Source: Cellvibrionaceae bacterium
GTDB lineage: Bacteria; Pseudomonadota; Gammaproteobacteria; Pseudomonadales; Cellvibrionaceae
Assembly (NCBI GenBank): GCA_027012915.1
Contig: JALUYN010000535.1
Span: forward strand, 1-9,145
Direction: 5' to 3'
DNA: 9,145 nt
Below the pieces are notes generated by a model. That model ran no database searches. It worked only from the letters and a program-made list of their open reading frames with translations, and had not been told where the DNA came from. Within the stretch, counting starts at the first letter, position 1. Every line of letters starts with the position of its first letter. The position numbers and the translations under genes are program-made. Positions 1 to 8,467 of the stretch are shown piece after piece.

Positions 1-248
1 ATGTAGCTGACGCCATTGGGGGCGTGGTACACACTGATGCCGGCCACGGCCCTGGGGGCTATCTGCCAGCCCGTTTCCTCCAGGGTTTCACGAATGGCGG
101 CCTCGACAATGCCTTCACCGCTCTCAATGTGTCCGGCTGGCTGATTGAAGACCCAACGATTGGAACGGTACTCGTTGACCATTAAATATTTGCCGTTTTT
201 CTCTACGACAGTGGCAACAGTGGCGTGCGGTAAATTCTCACGATTCAT
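1..248 (-). CDS. NUDIX hydrolase, NudJ-like (C-terminus cut by window edge)
   Basis: This is the N-terminal 82 residues of a NUDIX-family pyrophosphohydrolase; the gene runs off the left edge with no stop. It begins MNRENLPHATVATVV, followed by the NQPAGH lead-in and a Nudix box at residues 39-61. The box fits G-x5-E-x7-RE-U-x-EE-x-G-U: G39, E45, R53-E54, E57-E58, G60 and W61 are in place, and E57/E58 are the usual metal-binding glutamates. The first U position is T55 instead of the usual Ile/Leu/Val, a mild deviation. The NQPAGH context resembles NudJ (phosphatase of nucleoside and thiamine pyrophosphates), but substrate cannot be read from this fragment. The ATG overlaps the rluE stop as ATGA on the minus strand. 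No good Shine-Dalgarno sequence precedes it, only repeat sequence, so translation by coupling to rluE is likely. By gene order in pseudomonads, a tRNA 2-thiouridylase gene (mnmA) might follow outside the window; that is inference. Confidence 0.9.
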   Translation of the reverse strand, partial: MNRENLPHATVATVVEKNGKYLMVNEYRSNRWVFNQPAGHIESGEGIVEAAIRETLEETGWQIAPRAVAGISVYHAPNGVSY

Positions 249-955
249 CGTTTGGCTCGTTTGGCTCGTTTGGCTCGTTTGCTCTGGTGGTTCTGGGTAA
301 GGCGACTCTGGGGTTTACGTTTGGCGGGTGCGCGCCTGCGGTTATGGTTGTGCGGGGCGTCTGTGCGGCTACTGGCTTTTTTCCGCGTGGGCGTTGGCAC
401 TTTCGGCTCAGGTGCTTCTGTCAGCGTAAATTCACCTGGTTGTAATCTTTCTATGTTCCAATCGCCAATACTGGCCCGGATCAGGCGCAGGGTTGGAAAG
501 CCAATAGCAGCTGTCATACGCCTGACCTGACGGTTTTTACCTTCGTTGATTCTGATTTCTAGCCATTGGGTTGGAATGTTCTTGCGTTGCCGTATCGGTG
601 GATCTCGCTCCCATAGATCAGCCGGTTCATCGATAGTTTGAACGTGAGCTGGGCGCGTGAGCCCGTCTTTGAGTTGAATGCCGCGACGCAGGGGGGCAAG
701 ATCGGCCTCGGATGGCGCGCCTTCAACTTGAACCCAGTAGGTTTTCCAGAGTTTTTTTGAGGGGTGGGCGATCGCGTGCTGAAGCGCGCCAGAATTGGTA
801 AGCAGCATCAATCCTTCGGAGTCAAAATCGAGCCTGCCAGCAGGATAGAAGCCCGGGTGATCCGGTAAAAAATCTTTTAGAGTTCGGCGATTTTCACTGT
901 CTTGAAACTGGCTTAGAACACGAAATGGCTTATTGATCAAGATAATATTAGACAT
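245..955 (-). CDS. rluE: 23S rRNA pseudouridine synthase RluE (U2457 type)
   Basis: This enzyme isomerises one uridine of 23S rRNA (U2457 in E. coli numbering) to pseudouridine. The 236-residue protein starts directly with the catalytic-domain motif ILINKPFRVLSQF and has no N-terminal S4 domain, which separates RluE from RluB, RluF and RsuA. The catalytic loop AGRLDFDSEG has R41-L42-D43, with D43 the expected catalytic aspartate. Further family blocks are PPIRQRKNIPTQWLEI (residues 119-134), EGKNRQVRRM (138-147) and GFPTLRLIR (152-160). E. coli RluE is about 217 residues; the excess here is a Lys/Arg-rich, low-complexity tail from about residue 183 that ends in repeated Lys-Arg-Ala units. Such a tail could bind RNA, but that is inference. 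The ATG at 953-955 is preceded by no clear ribosome binding site; the conserved N-terminus supports the start. The stop overlaps the NUDIX start by four bases. Confidence 0.93.
   Translation of the reverse strand: MSNIILINKPFRVLSQFQDSENRRTLKDFLPDHPGFYPAGRLDFDSEGLMLLTNSGALQHAIAHPSKKLWKTYWVQVEGAPSEADLAPLRRGIQLKDGLTRPAHVQTIDEPADLWERDPPIRQRKNIPTQWLEIRINEGKNRQVRRMTAAIGFPTLRLIRASIGDWNIERLQPGEFTLTEAPEPKVPTPTRKKASSRTDAPHNHNRRRAPAKRKPQSRLTQNHQSKRAKRAKRAKR
249..281. repeat. 9-base tandem repeat at the rluE 3' end
   Basis: The plus strand shows three perfect copies of CGTTTGGCT (249-257, 258-266, 267-275) followed by a partial fourth (CGTTTG, 276-281). On the minus strand the repeat encodes the Lys-Arg-Ala units that close RluE, and it ends one base before the overlapping ATGA of the NUDIX gene. 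Because the unit is a multiple of three, gain or loss of copies would leave both reading frames intact and change only the tail length. Confidence 0.9.
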
Positions 956-975
956 AAGTATTAGTGATGTGACTT

Positions 976-1004
976 TTTATAATCTGTACTGTAGGCGCTT
1001 CTAA
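976..1004 (-). promoter_or_regulatory. Candidate rluE promoter
   Basis: On the minus strand TTAGAA (complement of 999-1004) lies 17 bases upstream of TATAAA (complement of 976-981). The -10 matches the sigma-70 consensus at five of six positions and the -35 at three of six. Transcription would start near 968-970 and leave a leader of only about 15 bases before the rluE ATG. Prediction by eye only. Confidence 0.4.
978..983 (+). promoter_or_regulatory. Candidate -10 element (TATAAT) for the monomeric IDH gene
   Basis: A perfect TATAAT lies on the plus strand at 978-983, about 119 bases upstream of the ATG of the monomeric isocitrate dehydrogenase gene. The hexamer at the ideal -35 position (955-960, TAAGTA) is poor, so an activator or another promoter may be involved. 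The element overlaps the -10 proposed for rluE on the other strand. Confidence 0.35.
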
Positions 1005-1035
1005 TGGTAGTATTCCGGCCCGCAAAAGTGAGTGA

Positions 1036-3336
<2,301 letters not shown>

Positions 3337-3348
3337 AGCCAGCTATAG

Positions 3349-3418
3349 AAAAAGGGGCTTGGTGCCGGTCTGAGTTGTTGTTTTCAGCAGCCTCAGTATC
3401 GGTGCCAAGCCCCTTTTT
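3349..3418 (+). terminator. Very long terminator-like hairpin after the monomeric IDH gene
   Basis: The arms 3349-3366 and 3401-3418 pair over 18 base pairs, including two G-U pairs, with a GGGGCTTGG/CCAAGCCCC core. The stem continues inward: 3367-3369 with 3398-3400, a one-base bulge at 3397, CTGAG (3370-3374) with CTCAG (3392-3396), a one-base bulge at 3391, and TTGTTG (3375-3380) with CAGCAG (3385-3390), closed by a TTTT loop. Seven T follow the core on the plus strand (3414-3420) and five A precede it (3349-3353), so it has the form of an intrinsic terminator and could also work on the minus strand. It begins 13 bases after the stop codon. Confidence 0.88.
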
Positions 3419-3493
3419 TTGTGTTTGAGTTTTGTGTCTGTGTTTTGCGATTAGAGTTTATTGGCTGAATAGCGAACTGCAAGGAGTAGAGTC

Positions 3494-4747
3494 ATGGGGT
3501 ATCAACATATTTCAGTGCCGGACAGCGGCGAAAAAATTACCGTAAACAGCGATCTCTCGCTCAATGTACCGGATCAGCCTGTGATTCCTTATATTGAGGG
3601 CGACGGAATTGGCGTTGATATCACGCCTGTGATGATCAAGGTTACTGATGCGGCGGTGGCCAAGGCTTATGGTGGCGCCAGGAGTATTCAGTGGATGGAG
3701 GTCTTCTGTGGTGAAAAGGCCGCCGAAAAATATGAGGGTGATTGGTTTCCAGCAGAAACTCTGGAAGCGATAAAAGACTACGTGGTGGGTATCAAAGGGC
3801 CATTGACCACGCCAGTGGGTGGCGGTTTTCGCTCCTTGAACGTCGCTCTGCGACAGGAAATGGATTTGTATGTGTGCCAACGCCCCGTGCGTTGGTTTAC
3901 GGGCGTGCCTTCGCCGGTGAGAGAACCTCATAAAACCAATATGGTGATTTTTCGAGAGAATTCTGAGGATATATACGCGGGAATTGAGTGGAAAGCAGGT
4001 AGCGATGAGGCTACGCAAGTTATTGAGTTTTTACAGCAACAAATGGGTGTGACCAAGATTCGTTTTCCCAATAACTGCGGAATCGGTGTGAAACCTGTAT
4101 CAGAAGAGGGTACCAAGCGTCTCGTGAGAAAGGCGTTGCAGTATACGATTGACCAGGATTTGCCATCCCTGACCCTGGTCCACAAGGGCAATATCATGAA
4201 GTTCACCGAGGGTTCCTTTTGCGACTGGGGCTACGAGCTGGCGCAACAGGAGTTTGGCGCGACCCCCATTGACGGTGGCCCCTGGTGCCGTATGAGTAAT
4301 CCGAAAACCGGCAGTGAGATAGTCATCAAAGATGTCATTGCCGACGCTATGTTACAGCAGGTACTTCTGCGCCCTGATGAATACAGTGTGATTGCAACAC
4401 TCAATCTCAATGGTGACTACTTGTCTGATGCGCTTGCCGCTCAAGTTGGGGGTATTGGTATTGCGCCGGGGGCTAATATTTCTGATGCGGTCGCGGTATT
4501 TGAAGCGACACATGGTACAGCGCCGAAGTATGCAGGGCAGGATAAGGTGAACCCTGGATCTCTAGTTCTCTCAGCAGAAATGATGCTAAGACACTTGGGT
4601 TGGAATGAGGCGGCAGATTGTATTATTTCCGGTATGGAGAGAGCAATTGGCGCCAAAACCGTAACCTACGATTTTGAGCGCCTAATGGACGATGCGACCC
4701 TGTTGTCCTGTTCGGAGTTCGGTGACGCCATTATCCAGCATATGTAG
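3494..4747 (+). CDS. icd: NADP-dependent isocitrate dehydrogenase, dimeric (E. coli Icd type)
   Basis: This is the homodimeric TCA-cycle enzyme making 2-oxoglutarate, CO2 and NADPH. The 417-residue length is almost that of E. coli Icd (416), and its known residues recur with an offset of one. Substrate binding uses S114, R120, R130, R154, Y161 and the partner K231. The metal aspartates are D284, D308 and D312. NADP+ preference is indicated by K345, Y346 and V352 in [13 protein letters not shown], and by Y392 and R396 in TYDFERLM. S114, in the block [13 protein letters not shown] (109-121), is the counterpart of Ser113, which AceK phosphorylates in E. coli to direct isocitrate into the glyoxylate bypass. 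Control by AceK is therefore possible, but no aceK is visible here. AAGGAG (3481-3486) lies seven bases before the ATG. The gene follows the unrelated monomeric enzyme and converges on cspD. I see no clear sigma-70 promoter in 3421-3480. Confidence 0.97.
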   Translation: MGYQHISVPDSGEKITVNSDLSLNVPDQPVIPYIEGDGIGVDITPVMIKVTDAAVAKAYGGARSIQWMEVFCGEKAAEKYEGDWFPAETLEAIKDYVVGIKGPLTTPVGGGFRSLNVALRQEMDLYVCQRPVRWFTGVPSPVREPHKTNMVIFRENSEDIYAGIEWKAGSDEATQVIEFLQQQMGVTKIRFPNNCGIGVKPVSEEGTKRLVRKALQYTIDQDLPSLTLVHKGNIMKFTEGSFCDWGYELAQQEFGATPIDGGPWCRMSNPKTGSEIVIKDVIADAMLQQVLLRPDEYSVIATLNLNGDYLSDALAAQVGGIGIAPGANISDAVAVFEATHGTAPKYAGQDKVNPGSLVLSAEMMLRHLGWNEAADCIISGMERAIGAKTVTYDFERLMDDATLLSCSEFGDAIIQHM

Positions 4748-4754
4748 ATCACCA

Positions 4755-4776
4755 GCGGGGTGTTACAGCACCTCGC
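4755..4776 (+). terminator. Hairpin between the converging icd and cspD ends
   Basis: GCGGGGTG (4755-4762) pairs with CACCTCGC (4769-4776) over eight base pairs including one G-U, with a six-base loop. No real T run follows (CTTAAATTACT), so intrinsic termination would be weak; it may instead protect the icd mRNA 3' end. Confidence 0.4.
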
Positions 4777-4792
4777 CTTAAATTACTGGTTG

Positions 4793-5074
4793 TTAGCCGG
4801 CCGCCGCCAAGCTTGGTGTCTCGGTTTGTGCGTCTGTTGATGGCGGCGTCGATGGAGCCTTGCGCTGAGCATCGATTACTTTGATGCGCTTGGCATGGAA
4901 ACCTTTATCAGCTTTCTCAATATCAAAGCTGACCTTCTGGCCTGCTTTCAAGGTCTTGTAACCTTCCATTTCTATAGAAGAAAAATGCGCAAAAAGATCT
5001 TCTGGATTGTCGTCTGCGAGGATGAATCCATAGCCCTTTGCATTGTTGAACCACTTAACAATTCCCGTCGTCAT
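4793..5074 (-). CDS. cspD: Cold-shock-domain protein, CspD-like
   Basis: This is a small single-strand nucleic-acid-binding protein of the cold-shock-domain family. The 93 residues begin [18 protein letters not shown], containing RNP1 (KGYGFI, residues 13-18), then RNP2 (DLFAHF, 26-31) and [15 protein letters not shown] (38-52). The phrases [18 protein letters not shown] and the position beside clpS and clpA match CspD better than CspA. E. coli CspD is a stationary-phase inhibitor of DNA replication rather than a cold-induced chaperone, and that role is only inferred here. E. coli CspD has 74 residues; this one has a C-terminal tail from about residue 69 rich in Ala, Pro, Ser and Thr, probably disordered. 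TAAGGGA on the minus strand (complement of 5082-5088) is a fair ribosome binding site seven bases before the ATG. The gene is divergent from clpS and converges on icd. Confidence 0.92.
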   Translation of the reverse strand: MTTGIVKWFNNAKGYGFILADDNPEDLFAHFSSIEMEGYKTLKAGQKVSFDIEKADKGFHAKRIKVIDAQRKAPSTPPSTDAQTETPSLAAAG

Positions 5075-5187
5075 TGCGGTATCCCTTACTTGGTCGGTGT
5101 AGGCAAATCTTGTTATGTTTTTATTACTTGCTTCGCCGTCGCATTTGGGTTCTTATAACCAGAGCTATCTAAAACCACTCCCTTTGC

Positions 5188-5212
5188 GTCAGTAAAGAGC
5201 TGACCGTTTTTT
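5188..5212 (+). terminator. Small hairpin with T run inside the cspD leader
   Basis: GTCAG (5188-5192) pairs with CTGAC (5200-5204) around a seven-base loop and is followed by CG and six T (5207-5212). It looks like a weak plus-strand terminator upstream of clpS, which could stop antisense transcripts running toward clpS. Read on the minus strand it would be a hairpin in the cspD mRNA leader. The five-pair stem is short, so the call is tentative. Confidence 0.3.
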
Positions 5213-5236
5213 GAGCAATTTGGTCTGGCTGGATAA

Positions 5237-5265
5237 TATATAACCAAGGGGTTAAGAGCTGTCAA
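5237..5265 (-). promoter_or_regulatory. Predicted sigma-70 promoter of cspD
   Basis: On the minus strand a perfect TTGACA (complement of 5260-5265) is followed after exactly 17 bases by TATATA (complement of 5237-5242), with an A/T-rich -10 region that also contains TATATT two bases further on. A start near 5229-5231 would give a leader of about 155 bases before the cspD ATG. This is the strongest promoter match in the window. Confidence 0.65.
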
Positions 5266-5350
5266 GATTGTCCAATATTTAGCCGAATTGATCCGTGCAT
5301 CGGGTAAAATAGCCGCTTCGTATTGAATATCGGGTGAAGAGCCCCCAAGA

Positions 5351-5725
5351 ATGATGGACACCACTAATAATCAGCTAAACTTGACTATGAGTTACGAACA
5401 CGAAGATATGGGTGAAGGAGGGCTGGCGGTTGAGGAATCGAAGCCTCAGCTTAAGCGACCATCTATGTACAAAGTCGTTCTGCTCAATGACGACTATACT
5501 CCAATGGAGTTTGTTGTAGAGATTCTGGAAATGTTCTTTTCCATGAATCGCGAGCAGGCAACGAATGTAATGTTGACGGTGCACACACAAGGAAAAGGGG
5601 TTTGTGGCGTATTCACACGAGATATCGCTGAAACTAAAGCAGCGTTAGTGAATCAATATGCCAGAGAGAATGAACATCCATTGCTGTGCGAGATTGAAGC
5701 CGTGGATGACGGAGACGAAGAATAG
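5351..5725 (+). CDS. clpS: ClpS, N-degron adaptor of ClpAP
   Basis: ClpS binds proteins with N-terminal Leu, Phe, Tyr or Trp and delivers them to ClpA for unfolding and degradation by ClpP. The 124 residues contain the folded core from about residue 37 ([19 protein letters not shown]) to the near-invariant end block [14 protein letters not shown]. The expected binding residues are present: N46 and D47 (E. coli N34, D35), which hold the alpha-amino group together with H78 (H66), and M52 (M40), the residue that keeps beta-branched side chains out. The first 36 residues are acidic and flexible, longer than in E. coli (106 residues in all) but close to my recollection of the pseudomonad protein. 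The start is uncertain: ATG codons lie at 5351, 5354 and 5387, and the best binding site (GAAGAG, 5336-5341) favours 5351 or 5354. clpA follows after 63 bases, probably in one transcript. Confidence 0.95.
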   Translation: MMDTTNNQLNLTMSYEHEDMGEGGLAVEESKPQLKRPSMYKVVLLNDDYTPMEFVVEILEMFFSMNREQATNVMLTVHTQGKGVCGVFTRDIAETKAALVNQYARENEHPLLCEIEAVDDGDEE

Positions 5726-5788
5726 TCCAGTATTAGAGCAGGACTAACTGTCTCGTAATCGAACTTTATGTTGTTGGGGTAACTGCCA

Positions 5789-8053
5789 ATGTTGAGCAAA
5801 GACCTAGAGGTAACGTTAAACGTAGCCTTTAAAGGAGCCAGATCCAAGCGTCACGAATTTATGACGGTTGAGCATTTATTGCTGGCGCTGATCGATAATG
5901 AATCGGCAGCCAATGTAATGCGCGCCTGTGGTACGGATCTCAATGTTCTGCGGCGTGATTTGATTGAATTCGTTGATTCCACCACACCGTTGATTCCCGA
6001 GAGTGAGACCGAACGCGAAACCCAGCCAACCCTAGGCTTTCAGCGGGTATTACAGCGAGCCGTATTTCACGTTCAGTCGTCTGGCAAACGCGAAGTGACG
6101 GGTGCCAATGTGTTGGTTGCAATATTCAGCGAGCAAGAAAGTCAGGCGGTTTACTATCTCAAGCAGCAGAATGTTGCTCGCATTGACGTGGTTAATTTCA
6201 TTACCCACGGCATTTCCAAAGTATCCGGGCACGATGACCATCATGAAGATCCCGCCCCAGAATCTTCCGATGAGGTGCTGGGTTCTCCAGACGCGCCAGC
6301 ACCTAGTCCTCTTGAGTCATACGCTACAAATCTAAATGAAGAGGCCATGGTTGGACGGATCGATCCGCTGGTTGGTCGTCAGGCTGAGGTCGAGCGGGTC
6401 AGTCAAATTTTGATCAGGCGTCGCAAGAATAACCCGCTGTTGGTAGGCGAGTCCGGGGTTGGTAAAACTGCTATTGCCGAAGGCTTGGCGAAGCGTATTG
6501 TCGATGGCGATGTGCCGGATGTGCTTAAGGCCAGCGTGGTCTATTCACTTGATTTGGGCTCTCTCCTTGCAGGCACCAAATACCGCGGTGATTTTGAAAA
6601 GCGCTTTAAAGGTCTCCTGGCAGAGCTGAAAAAACAGGAGCATGCGATCCTGTTTATTGATGAAATTCACACCATTATTGGTGCTGGTGCGGCCTCTGGC
6701 GGCGTCATGGATGCCTCGAACTTATTGAAGCCGCTGCTGACATCAGGTGATCTGCGGTGCGTGGGTTCCACTACATTCCAGGAGTATCGAGGTATTTTTG
6801 AGAAGGATAGAGCTCTATCGCGGCGCTTCCAAAAAGTAGATGTTAACGAGCCAAGCGTCGATGATACTTTCCAGATCCTTAAAGGATTGAAGTCTCGTTT
6901 CGAAGAGCATCATGGCTTGCGTTATACAGATACTGCCCTGAAGGCGGCGGCTGAATTGGCGGAGCGGTATATTCCTGAGCGATTCTTGCCCGATAAGGCC
7001 ATTGACGTTATTGATGAGGCTGGTGCATTTCAGCAGTTGCTGGCGCCTTCGAAGCGTAAGAAACTGATCGGCGTTGGCGATATTGAGAATATCGTTGCAA
7101 AGATGGCGCGCATTCCTCCAAAGAGTGTGTCGTCTTCGGACAAAGAGCAGCTGAAAGATTTGGCCTCGAATCTGAAAATGACCGTGTTTGGTCAGGACGA
7201 GGCTATCGAAGCGTTATCCACGGCTATCAAACTGTCTAGAGCAGGCTTGAATGTCGCAGATAAGCCTATAGGTTCTTTCCTGTTTGCGGGTCCAACCGGC
7301 GTTGGTAAGACGGAATTGTGTAAACAACTTGCGACCAGTATGGGTGTGGAGCTTATTCGCTTTGATATGTCCGAATACATGGAGCGCCATACGGTTTCCA
7401 GATTGATCGGTGCTCCTCCTGGATACGTAGGTTTTGATCAAGGCGGCTTGTTGACCGATGCCGTTACCAAACATCCTCACAGCGTTGTCTTGCTCGATGA
7501 GATAGAGAAGGCGCATCCCGAAGTGTTTAATCTGTTACTGCAGGTGATGGATCACGGTACTCTGACCGATAACAATGGTCGCAAAGCGGATTTCCGCAAT
7601 GTCATATTGATCATGACTACCAACGCCGGCGCCGAGGATATGAGTCGCGCTTCAATTGGCTTTACCAAGCAGGATCACTCCAGCGACGGAATGGAGGCCA
7701 TCAAGAAGATGTTTACTCCGGAGTTTAGAAATCGCCTGGACTCTATTCTTCAGTTTGGTGCCTTGAACCTCGACGTTATTAAAACGGTAGTTGATAAGTT
7801 CCTTGTTCAACTGCAAGCCCAATTAGACGACAAAAAAGTGGTTCTTGATGTCTCTGAAGAGGCGAGAGAATGGCTGGCCAGCAACGGCTACGACGAAAAG
7901 ATGGGAGCGCGTCCGATGAGTCGCCTTATTCAGGAAATGCTCAAGAAGCCTTTGGCGGAGGAAGTGTTGTTTGGAGATCTTTCAGAGTCCGGTGGTGTGG
8001 TGCACGTTACCGTCGATGAAGAGAAGTTGCAGTTAGAAACGGAGCCGGCTTAG
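5789..8053 (+). CDS. clpA: ClpA, AAA+ unfoldase of the ClpAP protease
   Basis: ClpA forms a hexameric ATPase that unfolds substrates and threads them into ClpP. The 754 residues (E. coli 758) show the full order. The N-domain spans about 1-143 and is the ClpS docking domain. An acidic, proline-rich linker covers about 146-178. D1 has Walker A GESGVGKT (220-227), pore loop KYRG (264-267), Walker B ILFIDE (287-292) and an arginine-finger region at R345-R346. D2 has Walker A GPTGVGKT (501-508), pore loop GYVG (545-548), Walker B VVLLDE (566-571) and sensor-2 GARP (706-709). The ClpP-contacting loop is IGF at 623-625 (IGL in E. coli). There is no ClpB-type middle coiled coil, which excludes ClpB and ClpC. 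GGGG (5776-5779) lies nine bases before the ATG. Self-degradation and control by ClpS are known for the family. All catalytic motifs are intact. Confidence 0.98.
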   Translation: MLSKDLEVTLNVAFKGARSKRHEFMTVEHLLLALIDNESAANVMRACGTDLNVLRRDLIEFVDSTTPLIPESETERETQPTLGFQRVLQRAVFHVQSSGKREVTGANVLVAIFSEQESQAVYYLKQQNVARIDVVNFITHGISKVSGHDDHHEDPAPESSDEVLGSPDAPAPSPLESYATNLNEEAMVGRIDPLVGRQAEVERVSQILIRRRKNNPLLVGESGVGKTAIAEGLAKRIVDGDVPDVLKASVVYSLDLGSLLAGTKYRGDFEKRFKGLLAELKKQEHAILFIDEIHTIIGAGAASGGVMDASNLLKPLLTSGDLRCVGSTTFQEYRGIFEKDRALSRRFQKVDVNEPSVDDTFQILKGLKSRFEEHHGLRYTDTALKAAAELAERYIPERFLPDKAIDVIDEAGAFQQLLAPSKRKKLIGVGDIENIVAKMARIPPKSVSSSDKEQLKDLASNLKMTVFGQDEAIEALSTAIKLSRAGLNVADKPIGSFLFAGPTGVGKTELCKQLATSMGVELIRFDMSEYMERHTVSRLIGAPPGYVGFDQGGLLTDAVTKHPHSVVLLDEIEKAHPEVFNLLLQVMDHGTLTDNNGRKADFRNVILIMTTNAGAEDMSRASIGFTKQDHSSDGMEAIKKMFTPEFRNRLDSILQFGALNLDVIKTVVDKFLVQLQAQLDDKKVVLDVSEEAREWLASNGYDEKMGARPMSRLIQEMLKKPLAEEVLFGDLSESGGVVHVTVDEEKLQLETEPA

Positions 8054-8065
8054 GATTAGCCGGCT
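8043..8065. terminator. Inverted repeat between the converging clpA and infA genes
   Basis: AGCCGGCT at 8043-8050 recurs perfectly at 8058-8065, and each copy is self-complementary, giving an eight-pair hairpin with a seven-base loop that includes the clpA stop codon. No T run follows on the plus strand. On the minus strand it is followed by CCGTTTCT, only slightly T-rich. It could mark the 3' ends of clpA and infA transcripts, but it is not a textbook intrinsic terminator. Confidence 0.4.
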
Positions 8066-8099
8066 TCAGAGACTCAGATCTAACTAGAGTACAGCGTTA

Positions 8100-8318
8100 T
8101 TAGCGCGCGCGGTAAGTGATGCGGCCTTTGCTTAGGTCGTAGGGAGTCATCTCTACTTTAACCTTATCGCCGGTAAGAATACGGATGTAGTTCTTTCTCA
8201 TTTTGCCCGAGATGTGCGCGGTCACAATGTGGCCGTTCTCGAGTTTTACGCGAAACGTTGTATTTGGCAGGGTATCAATTACCTCGCCTTCCAGTTCTAT
8301 ATTGTCTTCTTTTGCCAT
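8100..8318 (-). CDS. infA: Translation initiation factor IF-1
   Basis: IF-1 binds the A site of the 30S subunit during initiation and helps IF-2 and IF-3 select initiator tRNA. The 72-residue length is the family standard. The sequence runs [19 protein letters not shown], then [29 protein letters not shown] and ends [15 protein letters not shown], nearly identical in layout to E. coli IF-1, a single OB-fold. A strong binding site GAGGTGG (complement of 8326-8332) lies seven bases before the ATG, as expected for a highly expressed gene. It converges on clpA and lies downstream of bpt; the 149-base gap and a predicted promoter suggest it can be transcribed on its own. Confidence 0.98.
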   Translation of the reverse strand: MAKEDNIELEGEVIDTLPNTTFRVKLENGHIVTAHISGKMRKNYIRILTGDKVKVEMTPYDLSKGRITYRAR

Positions 8319-8371
8319 CCGGCAACCACCTCAATTCAGTTCAAAAAGTACCCAGATTCGAGCAGGCGTGA

Positions 8372-8400
8372 ATTGTGCACTAAAAGACTCATAGAGCCAA
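8372..8400 (-). promoter_or_regulatory. Predicted infA promoter
   Basis: On the minus strand TTGGCT (complement of 8395-8400) and CACAAT (complement of 8372-8377) are separated by exactly 17 bases, each matching the sigma-70 consensus at four of six positions. A start near 8365 would give a leader of about 45 bases. The rest of 8401-8467 is A/T-rich; after the bpt stop there is only a four-pair hairpin before a short T-rich stretch on the minus strand, a weak terminator at best. Confidence 0.45.
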
Positions 8401-8467
8401 GGCTTTAAACGCTAAATTACTGACAAATAGAGAAAAATTTAATCAGTTGGAGCTGAGTATTGTGGTT

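Larger units (their letters stand above)
5075..5350. other. Divergent cspD-clpS intergenic region
   Basis: These 276 bases hold the cspD promoter and long leader on the minus strand and must hold the clpS promoter on the plus strand. For clpS I see only weak candidates: TAAAAT at 5305-5310 without a good -35, and TAATAT at 5234-5239, 17 bases after TTGAGC (5211-5216), which would overlap the cspD promoter. No RNA gene is recognisable. Confidence 0.5.

Noticed and set aside
252..530. 92-codon plus-strand frame with repeated Ala-Arg-Leu residues antisense to rluE
   Set aside because: Its repeat is only the complement of the 9-base repeat that encodes the RluE tail; the rest is antisense to conserved rluE codons.
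3512..4018. 168-codon open frame on the minus strand inside icd
   Set aside because: Antisense shadow of a fully conserved gene; no recognisable motif.
5113..5364. 83-codon minus-strand frame spanning the cspD-clpS gap
   Set aside because: It starts inside clpS and runs across the predicted cspD promoter, so the main cspD transcript would not contain its start. No motif, no binding site. I cannot exclude it fully, but the evidence is too thin.
5933..6330. The ClpA acidic, proline-rich linker as a possible unusual insertion
   Set aside because: E. coli ClpA also has a long flexible linker between the N-domain and D1, and the total length is normal for the family.
8319..8467. A tRNA or small RNA gene between bpt and infA, since relatives such as E. 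coli carry a tRNA-Ser near infA
   Set aside because: No cloverleaf arms, T-loop GTTCRA motif or acceptor stem are visible; the stretch is A/T-rich leader and promoter sequence.
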